DNA of 64,000 nucleotides from assembly GCF_003172895.1 (NCBI RefSeq), contig NZ_QGKL01000019.1, positions 1 through 64,000 of the forward strand, in the 5' to 3' direction. The position numbers and the translations under genes were made by a program. Source of the DNA: Leucothrix arctica (GTDB lineage Bacteria > Pseudomonadota > Gammaproteobacteria > Thiotrichales > Thiotrichaceae). Shown piece after piece: positions 6,915 through 15,669 of this stretch (within the stretch, counting starts at the first letter, position 1; every line of letters begins with the position of its first letter). The notes under the pieces were generated by a model, which was given only the letters and a program-made list of their open reading frames with translations, was not told the DNA's origin and did not search any database.

Positions 6915-7976
6915 CTAATGACTCGCCAAGCTCTCCGAATAAGCATCACTCTGCCTATACTCCCCAGGCGTCATCCCCGTCCAACGTTTGAACGATCTAA
7001 AGAACGCCGATGGCTCATCAAAGCCCATCAATCCAGCCACATCAGTAATCGATAGCTGTGGTGAGTTCATATAATCAATAGCCGATTGACGACGACAGTC
7101 ATCCTTAATCTTTTGGTAGGTGGTGTCTTCTTCAAGCAAACGACGTCGCAGTGTCGACACCGACATATTCAGCGTCTTAGCGACTTGCTCAGCACTCGGT
7201 GGCGCTAAACTAAAGTCACGCCCGATCAGTGCAACGACCTGCTCTCGCAAGCTGCTGTCTTCACTCCCGACCATTACCAACAACTGGTAAGGCGCAGCTT
7301 TCAAAAAGGCGTGTAGTGTCTTTTCGTTTTGTACAATCGGGTAGTCCAAATAGCGTGATGGAAATACAATGACATTGCCATGCTGCTTAAACTTAACATC
7401 TGAGCGGAAACGTGATCGGGTATTTGACAGTGACTCTTTCTCAGAAAACTTGAAATAAGCCGCTTTCAGTATCACTCGTTCGCCAATCAACCAACTTATA
7501 AAATGATGCCACATGGACAAAGACGTGGTGATTTCTGCCGGTGACTGGCTGTTAAAAAACGCCTCAGACTTTTCAGGGTCACTGCTATTTAATGTAGAAA
7601 ACGACACCTTGGCATAACGACCACGACGTACCATGTCCGGCTTAATACGTGCGCCACGACAGATCTCATGAAAGTCGCTGGCACGGGTAATCGCTTCACC
7701 CAAAGTACGACTGTGAATAATCGCTAAACACATCATGCGGAACGTACCGTTAGGTACTTTGCCCACGCTAATCATGCCGAAGTATTCGTCTTGTGCGATG
7801 TACATCACACGCAAATACAACGCACTGAATAACTCAGCAGATATGCTTTTAGACTGACGCACATCTTCAGGGTCGATGCCGACATAGGCCATCAATTCAC
7901 TGGTGCTATAACCCTGCTCTCGAACTTGCGCCAACAGGTGCTTAACGTAACTTGCGGGTATTGTTGCTTGTGCCAT
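6915..7976 (-). CDS. AraC-family transcriptional regulator
   Basis: A 353-residue regulator. Residues about 10-200 are the arabinose-binding-like sensor domain used by OruR/ArgR-type AraC proteins, with YSTSELMAYVGIDPEDVR near the start. Residues about 250-345 hold the two HTH motifs, ending FDEPSAFFRSFKRWTGMTPGEYR. I chose ATG 7976 because the domain begins there and the preceding gene stops one base upstream (TAA-T-ATG). An upstream in-frame extension overlaps that gene and is unlikely. Coupling to an LprI-like gene suggests the two are transcribed together. A decayed copy of its 3' end lies at 20215-20311. Confidence 0.88.
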   Translation of the reverse strand: MAQATIPASYVKHLLAQVREQGYSTSELMAYVGIDPEDVRQSKSISAELFSALYLRVMYIAQDEYFGMISVGKVPNGTFRMMCLAIIHSRTLGEAITRASDFHEICRGARIKPDMVRRGRYAKVSFSTLNSSDPEKSEAFFNSQSPAEITTSLSMWHHFISWLIGERVILKAAYFKFSEKESLSNTRSRFRSDVKFKQHGNVIVFPSRYLDYPIVQNEKTLHAFLKAAPYQLLVMVGSEDSSLREQVVALIGRDFSLAPPSAEQVAKTLNMSVSTLRRRLLEEDTTYQKIKDDCRRQSAIDYMNSPQLSITDVAGLMGFDEPSAFFRSFKRWTGMTPGEYRQSDAYSESLASH

Positions 7977-7977
7977 A

Positions 7978-8748
7978 TTACGGACGTCGCACTGGTCGAA
8001 TGATTTTTGCATCGCTAACAATAACCAACATGTTGTTCTCCGCACAGTCCACATTCTCAACCGCACAGGTCGCACCTGATACACTACCAAGCTTATAAGT
8101 CAGTGCTACTTTCTTATCTAATAACTGACTTTCACGCTGACAAAAAGCACTCGACGATACTTCCGTAAAAGACTTACGTTTCTCATCTTTCAGGTCTAAG
8201 AAACACGCATTTTCACCCAGTGAAAAACCAATAATCGTTGCAATTTTAAGACCATTATCAGTGACAGCAGCTCCACCACCCGATTGCTTAGCTTTTGCGA
8301 TAGCGCTGGCGTCCGGCAAGGTATCTAAGTAACTATATAGCTGCATCACTCGCGCATTCATCATCAAGCTTCGAAGCTCAACAATACGCAGATGTTCTTT
8401 ACTCTGTGGCTCAACAGGCCCATAAGCGCGATCCATCCACTCATATTCGTTTTGGCGCTGCTTCTGCCATAGGTGCTGTGACTCAGTCATTTTGGCGCGC
8501 TGCGACGGTTTCATTTTCGTCATTACAAGATTAAATGCACGCTCCATCTCGCTATTTAACGCACGTTCAAGTGAGTTATAAGCAAATATCTGTGCAGGTG
8601 CACTGTCAGCACGGTCAGTAATCACTTCGCGTATTGGACTCATCCGCTCAAAGAAACCTTCCATTTCACTGTCGGCAGCACTTGCTACTTGAGCGTTAAA
8701 ACTCAGTAGAGCGAGTGGCAAGATTGTTAACATTAACAGGCGACGCAT
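7978..8748 (-). CDS. Secreted LprI/DUF1311-like protein
   Basis: A 256-residue exported protein with a signal peptide (about 1-24, ending ASAADSE). The segment LNSEMERAFNLVMTKMK through SQHLWQKQRQNEYEWM has the pattern of the LprI N-terminal domain (DUF1311), found in periplasmic lysozyme-inhibitor-like proteins. Four cysteines in the C-terminal half (for example ENACFLD and SAFCQRES) could form disulfides. It is followed one base later by an AraC regulator gene, so the two form an operon. Lysozyme inhibition is not shown by the sequence. Confidence 0.6.
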   Translation of the reverse strand: MRRLLMLTILPLALLSFNAQVASAADSEMEGFFERMSPIREVITDRADSAPAQIFAYNSLERALNSEMERAFNLVMTKMKPSQRAKMTESQHLWQKQRQNEYEWMDRAYGPVEPQSKEHLRIVELRSLMMNARVMQLYSYLDTLPDASAIAKAKQSGGGAAVTDNGLKIATIIGFSLGENACFLDLKDEKRKSFTEVSSSAFCQRESQLLDKKVALTYKLGSVSGATCAVENVDCAENNMLVIVSDAKIIRPVRRP

Positions 8749-8827
8749 AATGAATTCTCTTTAGTTATTTAGATTGGGGGATCTAGTTGTTTCCAGTATA
8801 GACGAAAAATACGTGAAAAAATTCCAT

Positions 8828-8866
8828 AAAAAAAGGCGTCACCGCTAAAAACAGTGACACCTTTTT
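8828..8866. terminator. Bidirectional terminator downstream of peroxiredoxin
   Basis: AAAAAAAGGCGTCAC, a short loop and GTGACACCTTTTT form a stem with flanking A and T runs, so it can terminate in both directions. On the minus strand it follows the peroxiredoxin stop at 8911 and isolates it from the LprI-like gene. Confidence 0.8.
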
Positions 8867-8910
8867 GAAACAACGCTCAAACAGCGTTGAATCCCTTATC
8901 TAATAACAGC

Positions 8911-9567
8911 TTATGAAGGCTGCTTTACATAACGTAGGTAAGGCTTAAGAGTCTTGAAGCCTGCTGGGTACTTTTCTTTAGCAGCATCGTCAGACACTGT
9001 TGGTGGAATGATTACATCGTCACCGTTAACCCAGTTTACTGGTGTTGCAACGCCGTGCTTCTCGCCAACCTGAATCGCTGTCAGTACGCGAAGGATCTCG
9101 TCGAAGTTACGACCAGCACTCATTGGGTAAGTCATCATTAGCTTGATTTTCTTGTCTGGGCCGATGATGAATACAGTACGTACTGTTGCGTTAGTTGCTG
9201 CTGTACGTGCGTCGCCTGACTCTTCGTCAGTCTCTAGCATGCTGTAAAGCTTAGCAACGTTTAGGTCTGTATCAGCGATCATTGGGAAGCCAACAGCAGA
9301 GCCTTGAGTCTCTTCGATGTCTTTAGCCCAAGCGTCGTGGTTGTCTACAGCGTCAATACTCAAACCGATAAGCTTTGTGTTTAGTGCAGCAAACTGAGGT
9401 GCTAGCTTTGCAGCGTAACCTAGCTCAGTTGTACATACTGGCGTGAAGTCTTTTGGGTGTGAGAAGATGATTGCGTAGCTCTCACCAATCCACTCGTGAA
9501 AGTTGATAGTGCCTTGAGTTGTTACAGCGTCAAAGTTTGGAGCTACATCATTAATACGTAAAGACAT
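8911..9567 (-). CDS. 1-Cys peroxiredoxin (Prx6 type)
   Basis: A 218-residue thiol peroxidase that reduces hydrogen peroxide and organic hydroperoxides. The active-site motif is [14 protein letters not shown], with the peroxidatic Cys at about 45. The AhpC/TSA domain (about 5-135) and the C-terminal 1-cysPrx domain (about 150-210, with KHGVATPVNW) are both full length. No resolving Cys is seen, as expected for the class. It has its own promoter region and terminator. A degraded second copy, with its upstream flank, lies at 20430-20842. Confidence 0.93.
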   Translation of the reverse strand: MSLRINDVAPNFDAVTTQGTINFHEWIGESYAIIFSHPKDFTPVCTTELGYAAKLAPQFAALNTKLIGLSIDAVDNHDAWAKDIEETQGSAVGFPMIADTDLNVAKLYSMLETDEESGDARTAATNATVRTVFIIGPDKKIKLMMTYPMSAGRNFDEILRVLTAIQVGEKHGVATPVNWVNGDDVIIPPTVSDDAAKEKYPAGFKTLKPYLRYVKQPS

Positions 9568-9894
9568 GTGATTTCTTCCTATAGAGCAGTTATTTCGTGG
9601 AAGCCATTCTACCGATAATTCGCATGCTGAAAAGCACTAGAATTATGATCATTCAGCAATTTAATATCTTATAAACTGATACTAAATATCGAAAACATGA
9701 TTAAATTGGCTATACCATATTTAACGGCTGACCAACAGGTGTGGAAGTATCCAATGCGATGATTACAGATGAGCTAAAAGATGAAAATACCTTAGGTTTA
9801 TCCCGATTAGTTGATTGTGAAAGAAGCGGCACATAGAAAGCTTGAACTGCTCTCATTAAAAGACTTTAAACATCAATTGAATGGGCCCTTATCA
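9568..9894. other. Intergenic region upstream of peroxiredoxin
   Basis: About 330 bases without a convincing gene. The first 120 bases hold the peroxiredoxin promoter region and are duplicated at 20843-20960, with only a few base changes. Around 9760-9830 a short plus-strand reading frame (ATGATTACAGATGAG onward, 26 codons) may be a relic, but I cannot match it to anything. Confidence 0.5.
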
Positions 9895-11379
9895 TTAGAT
9901 TTGGGCTTTTTTTGGCTTAAGCACATCACGAATAATCAACAAGCCATCACGCAACTGCTCCTCACTCAACAAAACGAAGCCCAACTTTATAAACCGTCCC
10001 CCTTGCTTATTATCCGCAAAAAACACCAGCCCCGGCTCAATCACAACACTGTACTCTCGCAGCGATTTTGCCAGCGTCTTCGTATCTATCGGTTCAGGCA
10101 GCTCAACCCACAAATTCAACCCACCGGTTGATTTTGTCACTGTCCACTCGGGTAGCAATTCTGCAATCAATCGCTGACAGGCTTGCCAACGTTGTTTTGC
10201 CACTTTCCGCATCGTGCGTATTTGCTGGTCATAGCCACCATTTTTAATGAAATGTGCCAGTGTACGCTGCTCATGACCTGATAAATTTCTCAGCTGATAA
10301 CGACGAATATCTCTTAGTGCAGAGATAGCTTCCTCATGCGCTACAATAAAGGCGATACGGCAAACAGCCCCAAGGTATTTTGAAAAGCCACTAATATAAA
10401 TAACATTATCCAAACCCTGTGATGCAACAGGCGGTGAAGAACGTCCAACAAACCTCATCTCTGCATCATAATCATCTTCAATAATACACGCACCTAAACG
10501 CTTAGCTAGTTGAAGTAAGCGCCCTTTTCTAGGTGTCGACATGCTGATATTGCTAGGCAGTTGGTGGCTAGGCGTCGTATAGATAAGTTCGGTATTGTCA
10601 GGAATATCTTCTAATTTAATTCCGCCTTTATCCAAACCGATTGGCGCAATCGCAGCACCCGCACGAAGAAAAGTATGGCGTGCATCAGGATAACCAGGGT
10701 CTTCCACCGCAACCGGCGTTCCCTCTTTAACTAACAACTCAGAGATGAGATACAAAGCGTGCTGAGTACCCGCAGTGAGAATGATATTCTCAGGTAACGC
10801 TACAATCCCCCTTGGCGCCAAAACCTCAGTGATAATTTTTTCTACCAAGAACGGATCATCAGCACCAAAGTTGTCATACAAACTAAATGAGCGGCTCTCA
10901 GCCTGTAAAGCTTCACGAGACGCTTTAATCCAAGCAGAGCTAGGAAAACTATCTTTTGGGATTGAGGCGGTTATAAAGGGATAAAGTAATTCTGAATCAT
11001 TGGTCGAGCGCTTCACTTGCGCTGGGTTACCCGGTGTCGCTGTGTTTTTCGCACGACGCATCCAATCTTGTGATTTTCCTCGAGATGCCGGTGGCTCCGT
11101 GACCGTTTGTTGCACCGCTATCTCAGGGTTTACATAGCGACCTGAGCGAGGCTTTGTATAGACAATGCCTTGCGCTTCCAGCTCATCATAAGCCATCAGT
11201 ACCGTATTTAAACTAACGCTTAATTGATCCGCGAGGTTACGTGTCGAAGGCAGCTTTGACTCTTGAAAGTATCCAGCGCTAATCGCTTTATCCAGCCCTT
11301 GCTTAATCTGCATAAACAAAGGCGTGCTAGAAGCTCTATCGGTTTGAATATAGTTTGCTACAACTTCAACACTCGGCAT
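9895..11379 (-). CDS. MocR/PdxR-type GntR-aminotransferase regulator
   Basis: A 494-residue MocR-family regulator. Residues about 15-80 form the GntR winged helix (LPSTRNLADQLSVSLNTVLMAYDEL). Residues about 130-490 form a fold-type I aminotransferase domain that binds PLP as effector, with the PLP lysine in YISGFSKYLG and the EDDYDAEMRF segment typical of the family. MocR proteins sense PLP or amino compounds and control neighbouring amine genes. It sits right behind the class III aminotransferase on the same strand (76-base gap), so the 11.4-20 kb catabolic cluster is its likely target. Confidence 0.9.
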   Translation of the reverse strand: MPSVEVVANYIQTDRASSTPLFMQIKQGLDKAISAGYFQESKLPSTRNLADQLSVSLNTVLMAYDELEAQGIVYTKPRSGRYVNPEIAVQQTVTEPPASRGKSQDWMRRAKNTATPGNPAQVKRSTNDSELLYPFITASIPKDSFPSSAWIKASREALQAESRSFSLYDNFGADDPFLVEKIITEVLAPRGIVALPENIILTAGTQHALYLISELLVKEGTPVAVEDPGYPDARHTFLRAGAAIAPIGLDKGGIKLEDIPDNTELIYTTPSHQLPSNISMSTPRKGRLLQLAKRLGACIIEDDYDAEMRFVGRSSPPVASQGLDNVIYISGFSKYLGAVCRIAFIVAHEEAISALRDIRRYQLRNLSGHEQRTLAHFIKNGGYDQQIRTMRKVAKQRWQACQRLIAELLPEWTVTKSTGGLNLWVELPEPIDTKTLAKSLREYSVVIEPGLVFFADNKQGGRFIKLGFVLLSEEQLRDGLLIIRDVLKPKKAQI

Positions 11380-11455
11380 TAATATCTTCCCGATTCAGGT
11401 ACTCATAGAAATCACTTTATACAGAAATTGAAGCGTACTTTCAGCACAGGAGTGA

Positions 11456-12739
11456 CTAGATTAGCAATTCATGTGAAATCTGCTCAACCGCTTCCACGAT
11501 CGCTAAAAGCATCCCGTCACACTCTTCAACACTAATATTCAAGGGAGGATTGATACGTATAACACCATCCGCAGCAGCCACAATACAGCCATTCTCCTGA
11601 CATTGTTGCGCAACCTTCTCAGCAATATGAGGTGCGGTGTGACCATTGTACTCACAAAACTCTAACGCCCACATATGCCCAAAACCGCGTACTTCAAATA
11701 TCGTTGGTTGATGAATAAGTTGCTCAAACTTAGCATGAATTAATTGAGAATTAACCGTGACCTGTTGACATAAACCATCACGCTCAACAATTTCGATCGC
11801 TTTCAACGCAATACTGCAACCAACAGGGTGCCCAGCCATGGTAATAACCATTTTAAGTGGCACTTTATGTGCCCTCAAATCATCATATATCGCTTTATCA
11901 ACCGACACCGCAGCCAAAGGGAAACAACCAGCAGTTATACCCTTGCCCATTGTCACAATATCAGGTCGAATACCCTCCTGTTGAAAAGCAAACCACGTAC
12001 CTGAGCGTCCAAAGCCAGTGATGACTTCATCAACCACCAACGTTATTTCATGCTTATCACACAAGGTGCGCAGTAGCTTAAGATAACCCTTAGGTGGCAC
12101 GATCACACCACCCGCAAAACCGATTGGCTCAACGAATAAACACGCAATTTTATCAGCACCTATCGTGCTAATACTCTGTTCAAGCTGCTGCTCGATTTCA
12201 TCTAGTGTATACGTCGCGCCAGTGTCCGCATTACGCGCACTTGAGACATGGATGAACTCAGGACTATCAGGCCTACCTTCGACGCGAAAGGCCTCAAAGC
12301 CTGTCACAAATTGCGCTTGCCCTAAATTACCGTGGTAACTACGATCCAAAGATAAACACACCGTCTTTTCAGGCTTACCCAATGCGCGCCAGCGTCGTCT
12401 AGCGATACTCAGTGCGGTTTCATTGGCAGACGAACCACTCAGTGAATACTTTGTCATGAAGTCCCCACCTAACAACTCATCTAACTTAGCTGACAAGGCA
12501 ATGCTGGCTGGACTCAAATGCTCTGGCGAGCAATAAGACAATGTTTCCATTGCCTCCGTCATGCTTTTCACTAATTCAGGGTGTGCATGTCCTAAGTTTA
12601 AGCAGCTATGTCCCGACACTGCTTCATAGGCAGGCTTGCTCCCCTGAATATTGACCCAGCCACCCTTACCAGAAGTAATAATGGTTTCTGGCATTTCATT
12701 ACCTTCAAAGTCCTCTATCCACTGTGACAATGCGCTCAT
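11456..12739 (-). CDS. Class III PLP-dependent aminotransferase
   Basis: A 427-residue aminotransferase of the omega-amino-acid / ornithine type. Visible are the SGSSANETALSIARRR phosphate-binding region, DEVITGFGRSG with the Asp that contacts the PLP ring nitrogen, and MGKGITAGCFPLAAV with the Schiff-base Lys. It would transfer an amino group from an amine, or from an omega- or D-amino acid, to a keto acid; the exact donor cannot be read. It follows an amino-acid ABC transporter by 25 bases and precedes a MocR regulator, so it acts on the imported substrate or on a breakdown product. Confidence 0.88.
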   Translation of the reverse strand: MSALSQWIEDFEGNEMPETIITSGKGGWVNIQGSKPAYEAVSGHSCLNLGHAHPELVKSMTEAMETLSYCSPEHLSPASIALSAKLDELLGGDFMTKYSLSGSSANETALSIARRRWRALGKPEKTVCLSLDRSYHGNLGQAQFVTGFEAFRVEGRPDSPEFIHVSSARNADTGATYTLDEIEQQLEQSISTIGADKIACLFVEPIGFAGGVIVPPKGYLKLLRTLCDKHEITLVVDEVITGFGRSGTWFAFQQEGIRPDIVTMGKGITAGCFPLAAVSVDKAIYDDLRAHKVPLKMVITMAGHPVGCSIALKAIEIVERDGLCQQVTVNSQLIHAKFEQLIHQPTIFEVRGFGHMWALEFCEYNGHTAPHIAEKVAQQCQENGCIVAAADGVIRINPPLNISVEECDGMLLAIVEAVEQISHELLI

Positions 12740-12764
12740 GGTTAATCCTTACAACGTAATATTA

Positions 12765-13517
12765 TTATGACTCTGCATGAAAATGAGAGAGAAACGCTTT
12801 AGTACGATCATCCTGTGGATTATCTATCACCTGCTTTGCCGGTCCATCTTCAACCACAACTCCATCTCTCATAAAGACCACTCGGTTAGCAACTTCTCTA
12901 GCAAAGGCCATCTCATGAGTCACAACAATCATGGTCATTCCTTCATTCGCTAGCTCTTTCATGACCGACAGTACTTCACCTACTAGTTCTGGATCGAGCG
13001 CGGATGTTGCTTCATCAAACAGCATCACATCTGGCTCCATCGCAATCGCACGGGCAATGGCAACACGCTGCTTTTGGCCACCTGATAAAGATGAAGGATA
13101 CATATCAGCCTTATCACTCAGACCTACTTTCTCAAGCTGAGCTATTGCAAGCTCCCTTGCTTTGATCTTATCCATCTTAAGGGCAGTTTTCGGGCCTTCC
13201 ATGACATTGTCGAGTACCGTCATGTGTGGGAAGAGATTAAAGTGTTGAAATACCATCCCTGTTTTCTGACGAAACACTGCCAAGTCTTTTGGTTTCAGTT
13301 TTGCGCTAGACTCACCAAACACCATTCGGTTTTTACCAATTTCTAAACGGCCATTGTCTGGCGGCACTAGCAAATTCAAACAACGTAGCAGCGTAGACTT
13401 ACCTGAACCTGACGGCCCAATCAAAGCAACCACTTCGCCCTTTTCGATACGAAGCGTGATATTACGTAGCACCACTAAGTCATCAAATCGTTTTTCGATA
13501 GCGTCAATTCTAATCAT
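12765..13517 (-). CDS. Polar amino acid ABC transporter ATPase
   Basis: A 250-residue GlnQ/HisP-type ATPase that powers import. Walker A is [12 protein letters not shown], the Q-loop lies in [10 protein letters not shown], the signature is [14 protein letters not shown] and Walker B is [13 protein letters not shown], followed by the H-loop in [17 protein letters not shown] start it at ATG 13517 (MIRIDAIEK), because AAGGA lies eight bases upstream; an in-frame ATG at 13526 lacks spacing for a ribosome site. It follows the permease gene by a few bases in the same operon. Confidence 0.92.
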   Translation of the reverse strand: MIRIDAIEKRFDDLVVLRNITLRIEKGEVVALIGPSGSGKSTLLRCLNLLVPPDNGRLEIGKNRMVFGESSAKLKPKDLAVFRQKTGMVFQHFNLFPHMTVLDNVMEGPKTALKMDKIKARELAIAQLEKVGLSDKADMYPSSLSGGQKQRVAIARAIAMEPDVMLFDEATSALDPELVGEVLSVMKELANEGMTMIVVTHEMAFAREVANRVVFMRDGVVVEDGPAKQVIDNPQDDRTKAFLSHFHAES

Positions 13518-13528
13518 AACTGGCATCC

Positions 13529-14191
13529 TTAGTGTTTTACGCCGTGCTTCGACTCTAGATGTCGAACCAGCATGGTTAAAGGAAACAGAATCGCGAAATA
13601 AAGCAATGCAACTGTCGTGTACACCTCTAATGGTCTGAAGTTTTCATGGGCAATAAGCTTGCCTTGATACAACAGATCAGGAATCGCTAATACCGATACT
13701 AACGAGGTATTTTTAAGATTAATGATCGACTGATTCATCAGTGGTGGAATCATTTTTCTTAAGGCTTGAGGCAATATAACGCGGTGTAAAATTTGTCCTG
13801 GCATTAAGCCAATCGCCTCACCCGCTTCGCGTTGACCAGGGTCAATACCTTGGATGCCCGCACGTATTATTTCTGAGTAAAAAGAAGCACCATACAAACT
13901 GATCGATAAGAACGCTGCCATCATCGCTGAAATTTCAACGCCAATTAAGATGGGCAACGCGTAGTAAAACCAAATCAACGCAACCAGCAGTGGTGTGCAG
14001 CGAAATAGCTCAATCATTGATATTGAAATAGCTCGAAATGCAAAATGGCGTGAAAGGCTACCGATTGCATTAATTGTCCCTAGTATCATGCCAGCAATGA
14101 CAACTGCCACTGCTAGCATAACCGTTAGACCTAAGCCGTTGAGTAGGAGATCTCGATACTCCCAAACAGATGAAAAATCCCATTCATACAT
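13529..14191 (-). CDS. Polar amino acid ABC transporter permease
   Basis: A 220-residue HisM/GlnP-type inner-membrane permease with about five hydrophobic helices. The EAA loop that contacts the ATPase is visible at about 130-155 ([20 protein letters not shown]). The N-terminal RNGLGLTV-like start and '[18 protein letters not shown]' are typical of this family. Only one permease gene is present, so the channel is probably a homodimer. It lies between binding-protein and ATPase genes with very short gaps. Confidence 0.92.
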   Translation of the reverse strand: MYEWDFSSVWEYRDLLLNGLGLTVMLAVAVVIAGMILGTINAIGSLSRHFAFRAISISMIELFRCTPLLVALIWFYYALPILIGVEISAMMAAFLSISLYGASFYSEIIRAGIQGIDPGQREAGEAIGLMPGQILHRVILPQALRKMIPPLMNQSIINLKNTSLVSVLAIPDLLYQGKLIAHENFRPLEVYTTVALLYFAILFPLTMLVRHLESKHGVKH

Positions 14192-14213
14192 AGTCTTTAG
14201 GTCCTATAGTATT

Positions 14214-15050
14214 TTAAAATTTTACGTTAGAAGGAAAGTCTTCTGCTGTAACACCGACTAAAGACATATTTCGTTTAACTGTCTCATCTACGAAACCGCT
14301 TTCGCTATTTTTCGCAAGCCAATCGTTAACGTAGTCGTCAAGACTAGTCTCATCACGTTTTTGGAAGCCTGCATGAGAGGTTGTGTACTGAACCGGTGAT
14401 GGTGCAACCACTGTTCCTAAACGGGAATTTTTCTTTACCGCAGGAAGACTCAACATCAATACAAAGCACTGTGCATCGGCTCGACCAGACTGTAATGCTA
14501 TAGACGCTTCACTCACATTGTCAAAACGCAAAATGGTCGCCTTTGGCAGCATTTTTGTCACTGTTGCGTCATGTGCAGAACCAGCATCAACAGCGATCTT
14601 AACTTCTGGTTTATTGTAGTCTTCCCATGTTTCAAACACAGAGTCTTTGTTAGCAACTAAGGTGAATGCATTGTTAAACACAGGGCTAGAGAAATTAATG
14701 ACTTTTGCGCGTGCTGGCGTTGGGTTTAGACCAAACATCAGATCAATTTTATCCGCCTGTAGGTCAAGTACTGAGTTACCCCAAGTCGTCGTGACAATTT
14801 CTAACTCAACACCAAGGTCTTTAGCAAGCGCAGTACCAATGTCGATGAACATACCTTTCCACTCGCCTGAGCGTAAGTCCTTCTGAAACGTTGGTGCAGC
14901 ATCCGTCACACCGCCAATTCTCAGTTTTCCTGACTTTTTAACAGCCTCTAAGGTACTCATAGTTGTCTCTGCAAATGCACTGCTTGTGGTAAGTAGTGTT
15001 GCTGCAATCATGCTTGCCAATCCGGCTTTTAATATGTCACGTCTATTCAT
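14214..15050 (-). CDS. ABC transporter substrate-binding protein, amino-acid type
   Basis: A 278-residue periplasmic solute-binding protein of family 3. The N terminus MNRRDILKAG has the paired arginines of a Tat-like signal, followed by a hydrophobic stretch ending SSAFAET. The mature part begins with STLEAVKKSGKLRIGGVTD, the standard start of this family, and includes GMFIDIGTALAKDLGVELEIV and the usual second lobe. It would deliver an amino acid or related compound to the permease and ATPase encoded downstream. Ligand unknown; the linked genes suggest an amino compound that yields glyoxylate. Confidence 0.9.
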   Translation of the reverse strand: MNRRDILKAGLASMIAATLLTTSSAFAETTMSTLEAVKKSGKLRIGGVTDAAPTFQKDLRSGEWKGMFIDIGTALAKDLGVELEIVTTTWGNSVLDLQADKIDLMFGLNPTPARAKVINFSSPVFNNAFTLVANKDSVFETWEDYNKPEVKIAVDAGSAHDATVTKMLPKATILRFDNVSEASIALQSGRADAQCFVLMLSLPAVKKNSRLGTVVAPSPVQYTTSHAGFQKRDETSLDDYVNDWLAKNSESGFVDETVKRNMSLVGVTAEDFPSNVKF

Positions 15051-15078
15051 TTTGCTCTCCAGTAGTTAGTAGTGTTTA

Positions 15079-15097
15079 GGGCACTTATCAGGTGCCC
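15079..15097. repeat. Hairpin in leader of binding-protein gene
   Basis: GGGCAC and GTGCCC form a 6-bp stem with a 7-base loop, about 30 bases before the binding-protein ATG. There is no T-run, so it is more likely an mRNA-stability or translation element than a terminator. Confidence 0.4.
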
Positions 15098-15135
15098 TTC
15101 GGGTCTTACTTTTGCTGAATCTAAGCTTACTATAA

Positions 15136-15153
15136 TGCAGATGTAACACTGCA
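15136..15153. promoter_or_regulatory. Candidate operator upstream of ABC genes
   Basis: TGCAG and CTGCA arms separated by 8 bases lie in the 144-base gap between the GlcG-like gene and the binding-protein gene, the only sizeable gap inside the cluster besides that behind LysR. It may be a regulator site (LysR or MocR) for an internal promoter. The arms are short, so chance is possible. Confidence 0.3.
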
Positions 15154-15194
15154 AAAAGGTACAGAAACAAGTTTTTTGATGGTTACAGATTTAT

Positions 15195-15638
15195 TTAGAC
15201 AGAATCGTTAGCGCTGTTTGTTTCAGCTAAAAAATACTCTATTCCAGCACTAGCGCAACTCATGTCCTGCTGAGGCGTTCCAGAGCTTAGACCGATACCG
15301 CCAACAACCTCACCATCAACGTAAATGGGTAGTCCACCCCCCACGATACAAAGCCTTCCAGCCAGTGCCGTATGAATACCAAAGACAAGGCTTCCAGGTA
15401 CACAAGCTTCGTTGTATTCATGAGTCGCTTTACGTGCTGCTGAAGCTGTAAATGCTTTATCCTGAGCAATGGTAATGCTGGTTACTTTGCCGCCATCCAT
15501 GCGTTCAAAAGCAACCAAAGAGCCCGACTCATCAGTAATAGCAATACACATTGGAATACCTATTTTTGTGGCTTTTTCACGGGCACCTTGAATGAGTAGT
15601 TGTGCATCGGCTTGGTCTAAACGGTTAACAGATAACAT
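15195..15638 (-). CDS. GlcG/HbpS-like heme-binding-family protein
   Basis: A 147-residue member of the HbpS/GlcG (DUF336, PduO-C-like) family. Recognisable parts are ARE..IGIPMCIAITDESGSLVAFERMDG, split here for length, and the glycine-rich 'GGLPIYVDGEVVGGIGLSSG' near the C terminus. GlcG is encoded beside malate synthase G (glcB) in the glycolate operon of enterobacteria, and the same pairing is seen here, 31 bases after glcB. Its biochemical role in glycolate or glyoxylate use is not firmly established. No signal peptide. Confidence 0.85.
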   Translation of the reverse strand: MLSVNRLDQADAQLLIQGAREKATKIGIPMCIAITDESGSLVAFERMDGGKVTSITIAQDKAFTASAARKATHEYNEACVPGSLVFGIHTALAGRLCIVGGGLPIYVDGEVVGGIGLSSGTPQQDMSCASAGIEYFLAETNSANDSV

Positions 15639-15669
15639 GTCTTTTTCCTTAAAACTGAGGTGATATTAT

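Noticed and set aside
9876-9910. Terminator after the MocR gene
   Set aside because: GGGCCC and a T-run are present, but no stable stem of more than about four pairs precedes the T-run on the correct strand.
9811-10131. Plus-strand open frame beginning MIVKEAAHRK
   Set aside because: Most of it overlaps the MocR gene on the other strand and has low-complexity, basic composition; a shadow frame.
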